From Cryptosporangium arvum DSM 44712 (GTDB lineage: Bacteria; Actinomycetota; Actinomycetes; Mycobacteriales; Cryptosporangiaceae), in NCBI RefSeq assembly GCF_000585375.1, contig NZ_KK073874.1, positions 310,001-374,000 on the forward strand: a stretch of DNA of 64,000 bases, read 5' to 3'. Under the pieces are notes generated by a model that saw only the letters and a program-made list of their open reading frames with translations, was not told where the DNA came from and did no database searches. The translations under genes were made by a program, and so were the position numbers. Below, piece by piece: positions 27,546 to 38,573 of the stretch (positions are counted from its first letter, which is position 1; each line of letters begins with the position of its first letter).

Positions 27546-28253
27546 TTAGTACGGACGGTGCTGCGGAGGCTGCTGGGGGCCGTTGCCGTACGGGTCGTTG
27601 TCGGGGAACGAGTGGCCACCCGACTGGTAGACCGTTCCGGTGCTGCGCGGCGGCTCGTCCCGATAGGGGTCGACCGTCGGGTACTCCTCGGTCTTGTGCT
27701 CGCCCATCGTCGGGTACGCGTCGGTGGGGGAGTTGTCGCCGCGGTAGGGCTCCGGCGGCCGGTGGCCCGGGTAGGAGTCGGGCGACGCCGGTGGGTACGG
27801 ATCGGGCTGGCCCGGCGGGTACGGGTCGGGCTGGTGGTTCTCGGAGCGCGCCCGCAGCGCGGCCTCCTCCTGCCGTGCGGCTTCCTCCCGGCGAGCCGCT
27901 TCGGCCCGCTCCCAGGCGGCCACTTCCTCCCGGCGGGCGGCCTCGTGGTCGGGCTCGGGCTCGGGCTCGCGCGCGTCGGCCGGGGCCTCGATCGGGGTGC
28001 CGATCGAGGCCCGCTTCGCTGCCTTCCGCTCCCGACGCCGGCGACGCGCGATCGCGAAGCCCCACCGGATGAACGAGACGCCGATCATGAACAGGATGCC
28101 GATCGCGATCCCGACCAGGATCAACGTGCGGCCGTTGAGGTTCGGGATGTTCAGACCGAAGAAGTGGACGTTGGCTGTGTCTCCCGGCTGCAATGCCAGC
28201 CCCACCCCGAGGGCGATCGCCACTGCGGCGAGCAGCAGGCCCAGCAGAACCAT
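27546..28253 (-). CDS. LapA-domain (DUF1049) membrane protein with Pro/Tyr-rich tail
   Basis: 235 residues from ATG 28253. Two transmembrane helices (LLGLLLAAVAIALGVGLAL and LILVGIAIGILFMIGVSF) flank the short loop NVHFFGLNIPNLNG typical of LapA/DUF1049. A basic segment, a charged coiled coil (EEVAAWERAEAARREEAAR) and a Pro/Tyr/Asp-rich tail (PDPYPPGQPDPYPP) follow. Lies between tldD and the helicase on the same strand. The tail is an unusual addition to the ~100-residue LapA core. Confidence 0.82.
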   Translation of the reverse strand: MVLLGLLLAAVAIALGVGLALQPGDTANVHFFGLNIPNLNGRTLILVGIAIGILFMIGVSFIRWGFAIARRRRRERKAAKRASIGTPIEAPADAREPEPEPDHEAARREEVAAWERAEAARREEAARQEEAALRARSENHQPDPYPPGQPDPYPPASPDSYPGHRPPEPYRGDNSPTDAYPTMGEHKTEEYPTVDPYRDEPPRSTGTVYQSGGHSFPDNDPYGNGPQQPPQHRPY

Positions 28254-28306
28254 GGTCCGCGTCCTCTCCGAATCAGCCCGGTCCCCACCGGCAACCGACC
28301 CGTCGG

Positions 28307-30679
28307 TCACCGAGGGTGTGACCCCCCGACCTGGACGCCAAACGTACTCTGTCGGGGCGCGGCGCGCCGCACGCGGTCGACTACTGCTGTCAGCAACCTG
28401 ACAGCACCGGCTTTGTCCAGCGGATCGTTGCCGTTGCCGCATTTCGGCGAGTAAACGCACGACGGGCACCCGGTCGAGCACTCGCATCCGACGATGGCAT
28501 CGCGGGTGGCCGTGAGCCACTCGACGGCCGCGTCGAACCCGCGCTCGGCGAACCCGGCGCCGCCCGGATGGCCGTCGTAGACGAACACGGTCGCCAGGCC
28601 GGTGTCCTGATGGGACGCGGTCGAGAGGCCGCCGATGTCCCACCGGTCGCAGCTGGCGACGAGCGGCAGCAGGCCGATCGCGGCGTGTTCGGCGGCGTGG
28701 GCGGCGCCCCCGACGTCGGGCAGGTCGAGCTCGGCGAGGGCCAGCACCGACTCCTCGACCGTGTACCAGACCGCCCGCGTGCGCAGCTGCTGCGCAGGTA
28801 GGTCGAGCGGCTGCTCGTCCAGCACCTCGCCGGAGAGGATGCGCTTGCGCTGGAACGACACGACCTGGTTGGTGACGTCGACGGTGCCGAAGCACAGCTG
28901 CACGCCGTCGGCCTCGACCTGGTGCTCCACCGAGACGATGTCGAGCTCGGTGACGTCCTGGGACTGGGTGTACCAGTCCGGTTCCGCCCGCCGGACCAGC
29001 GCCACCAGGTCGTCCAGGTCCAGTTCCTCGACGACGAACGTCTCGCCGCGGTGGAGGTGGACGGCGCCCGTGTGCACGCTCGACGGCGCCGAGCCGGCGT
29101 CCACGGTGCCGAGCAGCCGCCCGGTCGAGGCCTCGACGATCGAGACCGGCTCCCCTCCGGTGCCACGCAGATCGGCGTCCGGCCGGCCGCGGGACGTCCA
29201 GTACCAACCGGCCGGGCGGCGCCGGAGGACACCGGCGGCGACCAGGCCGTCCAGCGCGTACCGGGCCGCGTCGCCGCCGAACAGCGGCAGGTCGGCCTCG
29301 GTCAGCGGCAGTTCCGCCGCCGCGCACGCCAGCTGCGGCCCCAGCACGTACGGGTTCGACGGGTCCAGCACGGTCGCCTCGACCGGCCGCCCGAACACCG
29401 CCGACGGGTGGTGCACGAGGTAGCTGTCGAGCGGGTCGTCGCGGGCCACCAGCACCGCGAGCGCGTCCCGGCTACCGCGTCCGGCGCGGCCGGCCTGCTG
29501 CCAGAGCGACGCGATCCGACCCGGGTACCCGGTGAGCACGACCGCGTCCAGCCCGGTCACGTCGACGCCGAGCTCCAGCGCGTTCGTGGACGCCAGGCCG
29601 AGCAACGCTCCCGAGCGCAGCGCGTTCTCCAGCTCGCGCCGGTCGTCGGCCAGGTAGCCGGCGCGATACGCGGCCACCTGCTCGACCAGCTCCGGCACCG
29701 CCTCGGCCAGCGCGCGCTTCGCTCCGAGCGCCACCGCCTCCGCGCCCCGGCGGGACCGGACGAACGCCAGCGTCCGCGCGCCCTCCGCGACCAGGTCGGC
29801 CAGCAGATCGGCGGCCTCGGCTGTCGCGGACCGCCTGGTCGGTACACCCCGTTCACCCACCAGCGGAGACACCGGAGGCTCCCAGAGCGCGAACGTCGTC
29901 GCACCGCGTGGCGACCCGTCGTCGGTCACCGTCCGCACCGGCAGGCCCACGAGAGAGAACGCCGAAGCCCCCGGGTCGGACACGGTCGCCGACGCGCACA
30001 CGAACACCGGCGAGGACCGGTACCGCGCGCAGACCCGACGCAACCGGCGCAGGACGTGCGCCACGTGCGAGCCGAACACCCCGCGGTAGGAGTGGCACTC
30101 GTCGATGACGACGTACCGCAGCCGCCGGAAGAACGACGCCCACGCCTCGTGCCGGGGCAGGATCCCGCGGTGCAGCATGTCGGGGTTGGTGAGCACGAGG
30201 CGGCTGTGCGCCCGGACCCATTCACGCTCGGTGTCGGCGGTGTCGCCGTCGTAGAGCGCCGGCCGGACTCCTCCGTTCACCGCTTCGGCGACGTCGAGCA
30301 GGCCGCGCAGCTGGTCGGCGGCGAGCGCCTTGGTGGGCGAGAGGTACAGCGCGGTCGCCCGCGGGTCCGACAGCAGCGCGCTCAGCGTCGGCAGCTGGTA
30401 CGCCAGCGACTTGCCGGACGCCGTACCGGTCGCGACCACCACCGACTCGCCGGAGAACGCGGCCTCCGCGGCCTCGACCTGGTGCGACCACGGCCGCGAC
30501 ACGCCCCGGGCGGCGTAGGCGTCGCGAAGAGACGGCGGAACCCAGGCCGGCCAGTCGACATGAACCGCGGCTCGAGCGGGAAGATGTTCCACATGTGTCA
30601 CGGGATCGCTCGTGCGGCCCCGGCGTACCCGCTGCAACCAGAGGTCTGGAGAGGTCTCGGCGGACAGCTGCGTGGACAC
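28307..30679 (-). CDS. DECH-box helicase with C-terminal DUF1998 (MrfA/YprA family)
   Basis: 790 residues from GTG 30679. SF2 helicase: motif I ATGTASGKSLAYQLP, motif II VIDECHSYRG, motif VI QQAGRAGRGSRDAL. The C-terminal DUF1998 has the four-Cys cluster CECSTGCPSCVYSPKCGNGN. In B. subtilis the relative MrfA is a 3'-5' helicase for mitomycin adduct repair. In actinobacteria this protein defines the 'helicase/secretion neighbourhood' with the Tad genes and CpaE-like protein. Divergent from bldG. Confidence 0.93.
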   Translation of the reverse strand: MSTQLSAETSPDLWLQRVRRGRTSDPVTHVEHLPARAAVHVDWPAWVPPSLRDAYAARGVSRPWSHQVEAAEAAFSGESVVVATGTASGKSLAYQLPTLSALLSDPRATALYLSPTKALAADQLRGLLDVAEAVNGGVRPALYDGDTADTEREWVRAHSRLVLTNPDMLHRGILPRHEAWASFFRRLRYVVIDECHSYRGVFGSHVAHVLRRLRRVCARYRSSPVFVCASATVSDPGASAFSLVGLPVRTVTDDGSPRGATTFALWEPPVSPLVGERGVPTRRSATAEAADLLADLVAEGARTLAFVRSRRGAEAVALGAKRALAEAVPELVEQVAAYRAGYLADDRRELENALRSGALLGLASTNALELGVDVTGLDAVVLTGYPGRIASLWQQAGRAGRGSRDALAVLVARDDPLDSYLVHHPSAVFGRPVEATVLDPSNPYVLGPQLACAAAELPLTEADLPLFGGDAARYALDGLVAAGVLRRRPAGWYWTSRGRPDADLRGTGGEPVSIVEASTGRLLGTVDAGSAPSSVHTGAVHLHRGETFVVEELDLDDLVALVRRAEPDWYTQSQDVTELDIVSVEHQVEADGVQLCFGTVDVTNQVVSFQRKRILSGEVLDEQPLDLPAQQLRTRAVWYTVEESVLALAELDLPDVGGAAHAAEHAAIGLLPLVASCDRWDIGGLSTASHQDTGLATVFVYDGHPGGAGFAERGFDAAVEWLTATRDAIVGCECSTGCPSCVYSPKCGNGNDPLDKAGAVRLLTAVVDRVRRAAPRQSTFGVQVGGSHPR

Positions 30680-30808
30680 GGAAGAACTGTGCCACGTATG
30701 TACGAACGCGCCCAACGCCCAATTAGCACTCTTCGTAATTGGATAATGACACTGTGAGGCGTGGTTGAATCAGGGCCGAGCTGGCCTTGGGCATCCTGGA
30801 GGGTCTTC

Positions 30809-31147
30809 GTGGAGCTGTCGTTGACGACCCGGGCCGTGGGACGTCACACGGTCCTCGCGGTCGGCGGTGAAATCGACGTCTACACCGCGCCGCAGCTGCG
30901 TTCGGAGCTGATCCGCCTCGCCGACGCCGGGTTCGCCCACATCGTCGTCGACATGGAACGAGTGGACTTCCTCGACTCGACCGGGCTCGGTGTTCTGGTC
31001 GGTGCGTTGAAGCGGGCCCGTGCGGCCGGCGGCTCGGTCGAGCTGGTCTCGTCCCAGCCGAAGATCCTGAAGATCTTCAACGTGACCGGTCTGGAGAAGG
31101 TCTTCAACATCCATGCCTCGGTCGATGAGGCGGTTGCGGCCGGTTGA
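30809..31147 (+). CDS. bldG: Anti-anti-sigma factor BldG
   Basis: 112 residues from GTG 30809, with GGAGG about 7 bases upstream. STAS domain: [34 protein letters not shown], with Ser57 of FLDST the phosphorylation site known from S. coelicolor BldG. The order helicase-bldG-kinase-hppA equals SCO3550-SCO3547. BldG controls development and stress through partner switching. Its stop overlaps the next start (TGATG). Confidence 0.93.
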   Translation: MELSLTTRAVGRHTVLAVGGEIDVYTAPQLRSELIRLADAGFAHIVVDMERVDFLDSTGLGVLVGALKRARAAGGSVELVSSQPKILKIFNVTGLEKVFNIHASVDEAVAAG

Positions 31148-31599
31148 TGCGCACCGTGAGGTTGGCGTTCTCCCCGACCCCCGCGCATGTCCGTACTGCG
31201 CGCCTGGTGGCCGTCGCGACCGCGCGTAACGCCGGTGTGGCCGAGGGGATCCTGGACGAGATCCGGCTCGCCGTGGGTGAGGCCTGCTCCCGGGCGGTGA
31301 GCCTGCACGTCCAGCACAAACGATCCGAGCTGGTCGAGGTCGAGTTCACCGACGGGCCGCGGTTCGAAGTGGTCGTGCGCGACTCCGCCCCCGCCGACCA
31401 GGCGCTGCACGCCGATCTCGCGGTGACCAGCCCGTTCGTCGCCGGTCCGGCGTTCGCGGAGACCGAGTCGGAGGAGGAGGTCGCGGCCGGGGTCGGCCTC
31501 GCGCTCCTCACCGGTCTGGTCGACGACGTGACGGTCACTCCCGCGACCGACCGGGACGGAACGGTCGTCCGCATGACGTGGGAATCCTCCACCCGCTAA
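31147..31599 (+). CDS. HATPase-fold anti-sigma factor, SCO3548-like
   Basis: 150 residues from ATG 31147, coupled to bldG. Family of SpoIIAB/RsbW GHKL kinases: LDEIRLAVGEACSRAVSLHV (N box), VVRDSAP (G1-like) and GVGLALLTGLVDDV (G2). The usual N-box Asn (EACANA) is replaced, giving EACSRA, so Mg-ATP binding may be weakened. Same substitution, as I recall it, in the S. coelicolor partner of BldG. The partner sigma factor is not in the window. Confidence 0.85.
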   Translation: MRTVRLAFSPTPAHVRTARLVAVATARNAGVAEGILDEIRLAVGEACSRAVSLHVQHKRSELVEVEFTDGPRFEVVVRDSAPADQALHADLAVTSPFVAGPAFAETESEEEVAAGVGLALLTGLVDDVTVTPATDRDGTVVRMTWESSTR

Positions 31600-31933
31600 C
31601 CGGACAGTAGGTCCTTTAGCACGCACGCGTCACTTGATGCGCATGCGCCCCATGGGTAACAAGAGCCCCATGTGGGCGGCCTCATGCTCACCCTGCGTGG
31701 ACGGATCTGCGCGAACCGGATCGATTCCGACGCTTCGACCTTCCGGACGTTAATGCCGGTCACGGTCGATGTGACTCATCTCGCACCGCAGGTCGCGATG
31801 CCAGCTGTGGTTAACGTCACCTAGACTCCCCGAATCCCGGCGGAGAGATCCCCTGTTCCTGTTCGTTACCGCCGGGCCCTCAGCGCAGGCTTCTGGGGAG
31901 CGTTTCACCGCGCTCGCCCGTTCAGGAGGACGC
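31600..31933 (+). other. Leader region of hppA
   Basis: 334 bp with no gene. A TAGACT element (31822-31827) is a possible -10 box, without a clear -35. An AGGAGG-like site (CAGGAGGACGC) directly precedes the hppA ATG. I recognise no riboswitch. Confidence 0.5.
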
Positions 31934-34273
31934 ATGGAAGGGCTCAACTCCGCCATCGACGGCGGAGGCGTAAACATCAGCGGCGACAACATCACGTACG
32001 TAGTGATCGCCGCGGCCATTGCCCTACTCGCGCTCGGCGTAGCCGCGGCCTTGGTGCGCGCGGTACTCGCCGCGGGCCAGGGCACCGCGAAGATGCAGGA
32101 GATCGCCGCGGCGGTTCAGGAAGGAGCCTCCGCCTACCTGGCCCGTCAGTTCAAGACGCTCGGGATCTTCGTCGTCGTCGCGGTCGTGCTTCTGTTCGTC
32201 CTCCCCGTTCCGGGTGACGACATCGGAGTGAGGATCGGACGTTCGGTCTTCTTCGTCGTCGGCGCGTTGTTCTCGGCGTTCATCGGCTACATCGGCATGT
32301 GGCTGGCCACCCGAGCGAACGTCCGCGTGGCCGCGGCGGCCCGGGAGAAGGACGGCGCGCCCACCGCGGTGCGGATCGCCTTCCGTACCGGTGGCGTCGT
32401 CGGCTTCTTCACGGTCGGCCTCGGCCTGCTCGGCGCCTCGGTCGTCGTCCTGATCTACAAGGGCGACGCGCCGACCGTGCTCGAGGGCTTCGGCTTCGGC
32501 GCGGCGCTGCTCGCGATGTTCATGCGGGTCGGCGGCGGCATCTTCACCAAGGCCGCCGACGTCGGCGCCGACCTCGTCGGCAAGGTCGAGCAGGGCATCC
32601 CCGAGGACGACCCGCGCAACGCCGCGACGATCGCCGACAACGTGGGCGACAACGTGGGTGACTGCGCCGGTATGGCCGCGGACCTGTTCGAGTCCTACGC
32701 CGTCACGCTCGTCGCGTCGCTGATCCTGGGTCGCGTCGCGTTCGGCGAGGAGGGCCTGGTCTTCCCGCTCATCGTGCCCGCGATCGGCGTCGTCACCGCG
32801 ATCATCGGTGTCTTCATCACCCGCCTGCGAGCGAGCGACAAGAACGGCATGACCGCGATCAACCGGGCGTTCTTCATCTCCGCGCTCATCTCCGCGGTGC
32901 TGTGCTCGATCGCCGCGTTCCTCTACCTGCCGTCGTCCTTCGACGGCTTCACCGGCGTCAGCGAGTCGATCGCCGCCCACGACGGCGACCCGCGCCTGAT
33001 CGCGGTCGTGGCGGTGCTCATCGGCATCGTGCTGGCCGCGGCCATCCAGCTGCTCACCGGCTACTTCACCGCGGTCGGCAGCCGGCCGGTGCGCGACATC
33101 GGCAAGACCGCGCTCACCGGCCCGGCCACGGTCGTGCTGTCGGGCATCACCGTCGGTCTCGAGTCGGCCGTCTACACCGCTCTGGTCATCAGCGCCGGCG
33201 TCTTCGGCGCGTACCTGCTCGGTGGTGGCGTCACGGTGATCTCGCTGTTCGCGGTGGCGCTCGCCGGTACCGGTCTGCTCACCACGGTCGGTGTCATCGT
33301 CGCCATGGACACGTTCGGCCCGATCTCCGACAACGCTCAGGGCATCGCCGAGATGTCCGGCGACATCGACGAGGCCGGCGCCCGGATCCTCACCGACCTG
33401 GACGCCGTCGGCAACACCACGAAGGCCATCACCAAGGGCATCGCGATCGCCACCGCGGTGCTCGCGGCGACCGCGCTGTTCGGCTCGTACACCGATGCGG
33501 TGCGCACCGCGGCCACGGAGGCCGGGCAGCGGATCACCGGCGAGTACGCGGGCGTGCTCGACGTCGCCAACCCGAAGAACCTCGTCGGGCTGATCATCGG
33601 CGCGTCGGTCGTGTTCCTGTTCTCCGGTCTGGCGATCAACGCCGTGACCCGGGCGGCCGGCGCGATCGTGTTCGAGGTCCGGCGCCAGTTCCGGGAGATC
33701 CCCGGGATCATGGAGGGCACCGGCAAGCCGGAGTACGGCAAGGTCGTCGACATCTGCACGAAGGACTCGCTGCGCGAGCTGGCGACGCCGGGTCTGCTGG
33801 CGGTGCTCGCGCCGGTGGCGGTCGGGTTCGGGCTCGGGGTCGGGCCGCTCGGCGCCTACCTGGCCGGTGCGATCGCTACCGGCACGCTGATGGCGGTGTT
33901 CCTGGCCAACTCCGGTGGGGCCTGGGACAACGCGAAGAAGATGGTCGAGGACGGGGCGTTCGGCGGCAAGGGTTCCGCCGCCCACGACGCCACGGTGATC
34001 GGTGACACGGTCGGTGACCCGTTCAAGGACACCGCAGGCCCGGCGATCAACCCGCTGATCAAGGTGATGAACCTGGTCTCGCTGATCGTCGCGCCCGCCG
34101 TCGTCACGCTGTCGGTCGGTGCGGACGAGAACGTCGGCGTCCGGGTGGCCATCGCGCTCGTGGCCACCGCGGTCATCGTCGGCGCGGTCATCGTCTCCCG
34201 CCGCCGCCCGATCTCGATCGCCGAGGACGAGGAAGAGCCCGCGAAGGTGCCCACGCAGCCAGTGGGGGTGTAA
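31934..34273 (+). CDS. hppA: Membrane-bound H+-translocating pyrophosphatase, K+-independent type
   Basis: 779 residues from ATG 31934 with AGGAGG upstream. About 16 membrane helices. Substrate and metal-binding motifs are intact: DVGADLVGKVE, DNVGDNVGDCAGM, DTFGPISDNAQG and DTVGDPFKDTAGPAINPL. The marker position reads GNTTKAITKG; Lys there (Ala in K+-dependent enzymes) indicates the K+-independent subtype. It couples PPi hydrolysis to proton export. The C-terminus has a short charged tail. Confidence 0.97.
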   Translation: MEGLNSAIDGGGVNISGDNITYVVIAAAIALLALGVAAALVRAVLAAGQGTAKMQEIAAAVQEGASAYLARQFKTLGIFVVVAVVLLFVLPVPGDDIGVRIGRSVFFVVGALFSAFIGYIGMWLATRANVRVAAAAREKDGAPTAVRIAFRTGGVVGFFTVGLGLLGASVVVLIYKGDAPTVLEGFGFGAALLAMFMRVGGGIFTKAADVGADLVGKVEQGIPEDDPRNAATIADNVGDNVGDCAGMAADLFESYAVTLVASLILGRVAFGEEGLVFPLIVPAIGVVTAIIGVFITRLRASDKNGMTAINRAFFISALISAVLCSIAAFLYLPSSFDGFTGVSESIAAHDGDPRLIAVVAVLIGIVLAAAIQLLTGYFTAVGSRPVRDIGKTALTGPATVVLSGITVGLESAVYTALVISAGVFGAYLLGGGVTVISLFAVALAGTGLLTTVGVIVAMDTFGPISDNAQGIAEMSGDIDEAGARILTDLDAVGNTTKAITKGIAIATAVLAATALFGSYTDAVRTAATEAGQRITGEYAGVLDVANPKNLVGLIIGASVVFLFSGLAINAVTRAAGAIVFEVRRQFREIPGIMEGTGKPEYGKVVDICTKDSLRELATPGLLAVLAPVAVGFGLGVGPLGAYLAGAIATGTLMAVFLANSGGAWDNAKKMVEDGAFGGKGSAAHDATVIGDTVGDPFKDTAGPAINPLIKVMNLVSLIVAPAVVTLSVGADENVGVRVAIALVATAVIVGAVIVSRRRPISIAEDEEEPAKVPTQPVGV

Positions 34274-34283
34274 CCACGGTCGG

Positions 34284-34310
34284 AGGGCCCGCCGCGCTGC
34301 GGCGGGCCCT
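34284..34310. terminator. Bidirectional hairpin terminator
   Basis: Perfect 12-bp stem AGGGCCCGCCGC (34284-34295) with GCGGCGGGCCCT (34299-34310) closes a 3-base loop. It lies between the converging hppA and response-regulator genes; TTCG follows on the + strand. Confidence 0.85.
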
Positions 34311-34313
34311 TCG

Positions 34314-34747
34314 TCATGCCGGGGGCAGGCGAACCACCGTCAGGAAGAACTCGTCGACCTGGCGGACGACGTTCACGAACTGCTCGAAGTCCACGGGCTT
34401 CGTCACGTAGGCGTTCGCATGCAGGTTGTAGCTGCGCAGGACGTCCTCTTCGGCCTCCGAGGTGGTCAGCACCACCACCGGGATCCTCCGGAGCGTCTCG
34501 TCGGCCTTGATCTCCGCGAGTACCTCGCGGCCGTCCATCCGCGGCAGGTTGAGGTCCAGCAGCACCAGGTCGGGCGTCGGAACGCCGGCGAACTCGCCCT
34601 GCTTGCGGAGGAAGAGCAGCGCGTCGGCGCCGTTGTTCACCACGTGCAGCGAATTGCGCAGCTTGTGGTCCTCGAACGCTTCCCGGGTCATCAGGACGTC
34701 GCCCGGATCGTCCTCGACCAGCAGGACCTCGATGGGTAGCGGCTCAG

Positions 34748-34751
<4 letters not shown>
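34314..34751 (-). CDS. Single-domain response regulator (Rcp1-like)
   Basis: 145 residues from ATG 34751. A receiver domain with no output: acid pair in LLVEDDPGD, phospho-acceptor Asp66 in [11 protein letters not shown], and Lys in [11 protein letters not shown]. Rcp1-like regulators usually serve phytochrome or CHASE-type kinases, here the adjacent kinase whose stop it overlaps (4 bp). It ends a three-gene operon read from 37581. Confidence 0.93.
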
Positions 34752-36339
<1,588 letters not shown>

Positions 36340-36343
<4 letters not shown>

Positions 36344-37581
36344 CGGACCTCTTCCTCGGCGGCGTGCGAGAGCACGACCAGCGCGGCGTCGTCGGCCAAC
36401 GCGCCGCCGTTCTGCTCCTCGACGGCGTCGAGAAGCGTTTCCGGCCAGCTGATGCCGACCGGGAAGCCGGGGTGGTGCCGGGCGATCAGATCCACGAGGC
36501 CCTCCTCACCGAGCCGATCCGGCCCGTTCCCGGTGCGGGCTTCGAACAAACCGTCGGTGAACAGCAGTAGCGCCCAGGACGGCGGCAGCGGCACCGGAAC
36601 CGCGGGCCAGTGCCCCTCGGGCAGGAACCCGAGCGCCGGGCCGCGCGGCCCCATCGGTAGTTGACCCACTCCGCCGGCGACGAGACCGGGCTCGCTGACC
36701 AGAATGGGCGAGGGGTGCCCGGCCAGATACATGTCGGCCGAACCGCGGTCGGGGCTGATCACGACCATGCAGACGGTCGCGAACGCGAACGGGCTGTGCC
36801 GCTCGCGGACCACGAGCATGTCGAGCACCGGCAGCATCCCGTCGGCCGGAACGCCGGAGAGCACGAGCGTCCGCCAGGCGATGCGCAGGCAGACGCCGAG
36901 CGCGGCCTCGTCCGGGCCGTGGCCGCTGACGTCGCCGATCAACGCGAACACCGAGCCGTCACGCTCGATCACGTCGAAGAAGTCGCCGCCGAGCAGCGCC
37001 ATCCGGCGGCCGGGCCGGTACGCGTGGGCGAAGTGGACCCGGTCGTCGTGCAGCAGCGGCGTGGGCAGCAGTGCCCGCTCCATGCGCGCGTTCTCGCTCG
37101 CCAGCATCTCGGCCTCGCGCAAACGCAACGCGGCCGAGTCGGCCCGCTTGCGCTCGACCGCGAAGCGGATCGCCCGGGCGAGCAGCTCGCCGTCGACCTG
37201 CCCCTTCACCAGGTAGTCCTCGGCGCCCGCGGCGACCGCCTCCACGCCGCGGTGCTCGTCAGCCAGGCCTGTGAGCACGATCACAGCGGCCTGCGGCGCG
37301 AGCTCGAGCACCTTGGTCAGGCCCTCCATGCCGGTGGCGTCCGGCAGGTTGAGGTCGAGCAGCACGCACCGCACACCGGAATCGAGGGCCGACGTGGCGT
37401 CGGCGAGGTTCTGCACCCAGGTGAGCTCGAACGCCACCCGCGCACCGGCGAGTAGTTCCTCCACCAGGAACGCGTCACCGTGGTCGTCCTCGACCAGGAT
37501 GACCCGGACCGGACCGGCGTCAGCCGGGTCGACCGGGCGCCCGCTCAGCCCGTGCGTGGGCGGGTAGGTGGCAGCGCTCAC
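36340..37581 (-). CDS. Receiver-PP2C (SpoIIE-type) phosphatase
   Basis: 413 residues from GTG 37581, chosen because AAGGAG ends five bases upstream; ATG 37605 would add eight residues. N-terminal receiver (VEDDHGD, phospho-acceptor Asp76 in LLDLNLPDATG, Lys in YLVKGQ), a coiled coil, then the PP2C domain: GGDFFDV, ALIGDVSGHGPDEA, FATVCMVV, LAGHPSPILV, LLFTDGLFEAR and ADDAALVVL. It dephosphorylates STAS proteins in partner-switching systems; two STAS genes lie divergently just upstream. Confidence 0.93.
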
Positions 37582-37792
37582 CCCAACTCCTTCATTCGGC
37601 GTCACCGAGGATAGGTCGGCGCCGGGTATACCGGGTCGGCCGGGCGCTCGGCGGGTACTCGCCGGGTTTCACGGCCTCATATCCATAAGCGTTCGCCGCG
37701 GCTGAAACGTAACTGCTCGGCGCGAGCTGGTTTGCGCCCTCCGTTTTCTGGATAGAGGAGCCCAGACGGTAGTCGTCATGGCGGAGGTTCGC

Positions 37793-38161
37793 GTGTCGTT
37801 GCAGGTGAGTGTGGAGCACGTCGACGGTGTCGCGCGCTGCGAGATCGTCGGTGAGGTGGACATGGCCACCACACCGCAGCTGCGGGACGAGCTGCTCGGT
37901 CTGGTGGACGCGGGACACAAGTACCTCGTGCTCGATGTGTCCGGAGTGCCGTTCCTGGACTCCACGGGTCTCGGTGTGCTGATGGAGGTGCACCGCCGGC
38001 TGCGTGACAACTCCGGAGCGGCGGCGCTCGTCGGTGCGCGGCCGGCGCTCGTGCGTCTGCTGACGATCACCAATCTGTCCCGCGCGCTGCCGGTGTACCG
38101 GTCGGTGGAGGACGCCTCGGCGGCGGTGACGGGTTCCCCGGCGGCCGAGGTCACGGGGTGA
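37793..38161 (+). CDS. STAS-domain anti-sigma-factor antagonist
   Basis: 122 residues from GTG 37793, which has GGAGG five bases upstream; ATG 37778 is also in frame but has no site. With this start the phosphorylatable Ser is again residue 57 ([13 protein letters not shown]), as in BldG. Strong similarity to BldG: GEVDMATTPQLRDELL and LVLDVSGVPFLDST. Coupled by GTGA to the next STAS gene and divergent from the phosphatase operon. A likely PP2C substrate. Confidence 0.9.
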   Translation: MSLQVSVEHVDGVARCEIVGEVDMATTPQLRDELLGLVDAGHKYLVLDVSGVPFLDSTGLGVLMEVHRRLRDNSGAAALVGARPALVRLLTITNLSRALPVYRSVEDASAAVTGSPAAEVTG

Positions 38162-38529
38162 CTGGACGCTCACCCATCGCACAAGACGAATCCACCGGAT
38201 GGGACAGCGCCGGACAGCTCCGGTGCGAACCGTCCCGGTTCGGATACCGGATCGTTCTGGTCGGCGAAGTCGACCTCACGATGTCCCAGGAGTGGGAGCC
38301 GATCTTCGGTGTGCTGTCCGACGGTGAGCCGTCGGACGTCACCGTTGATCTCTCGGCGGCCACGTTCATTGACTCCAGCGTGCTCGGCGCATTCGTCCGG
38401 CTGCATCGGACGGTTTCCGCGCGCGGAGCCGAGCTGACGATGACCGGCGCGGAGGGAAGTGTCCTGCGCACGATCTCGCTGGCGGGAATCGATCGGTTGA
38501 TTCCGATAGTTCCGGTATTAGAAACGTGA
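38158..38529 (+). CDS. Divergent STAS-domain protein
   Basis: 123 residues from GTG 38158. STAS pattern is weaker: LVGEVDLTMSQEW, TVDLSAATFIDSSVLGAFVR. The Asp-Ser-Ser keeps a phosphorylatable Ser, with Val for Thr/Gly nearby. Forms a pair with the preceding STAS protein, suggesting two antagonists acting on different kinases or at different affinities. Confidence 0.85.
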   Translation: MTGRSPIAQDESTGWDSAGQLRCEPSRFGYRIVLVGEVDLTMSQEWEPIFGVLSDGEPSDVTVDLSAATFIDSSVLGAFVRLHRTVSARGAELTMTGAEGSVLRTISLAGIDRLIPIVPVLET

Positions 38530-38573
38530 GTCGTTAAGGGCGAATGTCCCTTTAGGGATGTTAAGTTCCGGCC

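Noticed and set aside
32024..33985. A 653-residue antisense frame across hppA
   Set aside because: Asp/Arg-rich shadow of the pyrophosphatase gene; hppA is unmistakable on the + strand.
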